Below are positions 32,165-32,940 of a DNA stretch of 32,940 nucleotides, piece by piece (positions within the stretch are counted from its first letter, which is position 1; every line of letters starts with the position of its first letter). A program made the position numbers and the translations under genes. The notes beneath the pieces were generated by a model that worked only from the letters and a program-made list of their open reading frames with translations, searched no databases and was not told the origin of the DNA. The stretch is from NCBI GenBank assembly GCA_031292435.1, contig JARLHD010000418.1, positions 1 through 32,940 on the forward strand. Direction: 5' to 3'. This DNA comes from Ignavibacteriaceae bacterium. GTDB lineage: Bacteria; Bacteroidota; Ignavibacteria; Ignavibacteriales; Ignavibacteriaceae.

Positions 32165-32940
32165 ATGCAGATTTGCTTATTTGAGGATAATTCTGTCAAT
32201 TTTTTTGAGCCCCTTATTTATTCAAGAGGAGTTTATGACCTAATTTGTGGAGGTTCTTCACTAAAAGATAAAATAATTAGGGCTTATAATGATTCTAAAT
32301 ATTCTCTCCATTGTAGAGAATATCTTACTACAATAGTTAAGGATAAAAACCCTGGAATTTTTGTGAATGAAATTGAAGACGATAACTGTTTGTTCATTAA
32401 TGGTAGAATTATCGCTGGAATGAATCTTGCTCAAATTATTCCTTTAAATGATACTGTAGATAAACTTTATTTGAATAATAATGACTTGATAGCTGCTAGG
32501 CTATCAGGAGCTAATTTAAAGAAATTTAAACATCACCTAAATAAACCATTGGAAATTTCCTTTTTCCCCGCTCTACCTAAAGAAGAAGTGAACATTAAAA
32601 TTGCAGGATTTATTTGGGATCTCATTAGGGAAAATAATGCAGAATTGATTTTAGATATAAATTATTTTTTATCACAAAAACTTTTTCACAATCATTTGGT
32701 AGGTGTACACCTGATAAATAAGGATAGTATTTATTTAGAGGGGAACGCTGTCATAAAACCTGGTGTTGTTCTGGATGCCTCAAATGGGCCGATTTATATC
32801 GGCAAAAATAGTATTGTATTTCCTAATTCAGTTATCATCGGGCCGGCTTATATCGGTCACTCTACTTTGGTTAAAAGCATTTCAAAAATTTATGAAAATG
32901 TAAGTATTGGTGATGTTTGTAAAGTGGGTGGAGAAATTGA
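32165..32940 (+). CDS. GlmU-like sugar nucleotidyltransferase / acyltransferase (3' truncated by window)
   Basis: The frame opens with ATG at 32165 and runs to the window edge, giving 258 codons without a stop. The start (Met-Gln-Ile-Cys-Leu-Phe-Glu-Asp) and the Tyr-Asp-Leu-Ile-Cys-Gly-Gly segment resemble the N-terminal domain of the Bacteroidetes alternative GlmU family (TIGR03991-like). Near the C-terminal edge, hexapeptide repeats begin (Tyr-Leu-Glu-Gly-Asn-Ala-Val-Ile-Lys-Pro-Gly, then Ile-Tyr-Ile-Gly, Ile-Ile-Gly-Pro, Tyr-Ile-Gly), the left-handed beta helix of acyltransferases. Such proteins are predicted to make UDP-GlcNAc or a related sugar nucleotide. The end is outside the window, so the final product cannot be confirmed. 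Confidence 0.8.
   Translation, partial: MQICLFEDNSVNFFEPLIYSRGVYDLICGGSSLKDKIIRAYNDSKYSLHCREYLTTIVKDKNPGIFVNEIEDDNCLFINGRIIAGMNLAQIIPLNDTVDKLYLNNNDLIAARLSGANLKKFKHHLNKPLEISFFPALPKEEVNIKIAGFIWDLIRENNAELILDINYFLSQKLFHNHLVGVHLINKDSIYLEGNAVIKPGVVLDASNGPIYIGKNSIVFPNSVIIGPAYIGHSTLVKSISKIYENVSIGDVCKVGGEI

Overview
The window is AT-rich chromosomal DNA from a bacterium of the Fibrobacteres-Chlorobi-Bacteroidetes (FCB) group. An Ignavibacteria-like organism fits best. The pointers are a FISUMP (Fibrobacter major paralogous domain) secreted protein, a Bacteroidetes-type GlmU-like sugar nucleotidyltransferase, zinc-free type B ribosomal protein L31, a bacterial ComB homologue, and promoter-like boxes of the Bacteroidetes TAnnTTTG type upstream of rimP and of the last gene. 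The organism is Gram-negative (LolA, heptosyltransferase-like enzymes, outer-membrane-type protein, lipoprotein signals). The taxonomic call is inference from gene content, not from a marker phylogeny.

Layout. 1-2725 (+): the end of an OmpR-type response regulator overlaps a sensor histidine kinase gene. A lipoprotein MsrA-MsrB methionine sulfoxide reductase follows, with a near-perfect palindrome in front of it. 2920-5092 (-): two coupled family 9 glycosyltransferases. 5264-5938 (+): an exported protein of two PDZ-like domains. 5959-7415 (-): an exported dienelactone-hydrolase-like enzyme and a HAD phosphatase. 7416-8204: a 789-base stretch without genes that carries an 11-base tandem repeat, an imperfect 33-base repeat, and a promoter plus hairpin just before rimP.

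8205-17364 (+): a classical translation and RNA-processing operon, rimP-nusA-infB-rbfA-truB-ribF-rpsO-pnp. It is interrupted between infB and rbfA by a palindromic, possibly mobile, non-coding element. After a likely terminator come rng (RNase G), gcvT, comB and ftsK. Then follows an envelope cassette of closely packed or overlapping genes: lolA, a flippase-like membrane protein, a beta-barrel-like protein, uppP and two cyclophilins. A strong hairpin terminator ends it at 27941. 27974-30492 (+): holA, an ECF sigma factor with a likely membrane anti-sigma protein, and rpmE (type B L31) with a clear terminator. 30628-32940 (+): a GT2 glycosyltransferase, a FISUMP protein and a GlmU-like gene cut by the window end.

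Most of the window is core housekeeping. I saw no CRISPR array, rRNA, tRNA, insertion sequence, toxin-antitoxin pair or defence island. The most interesting parts are non-coding: the palindromic element inside the infB-rbfA gap, the hairpin leader of the rimP operon, the 11-base repeat array, and the palindrome before msrAB.
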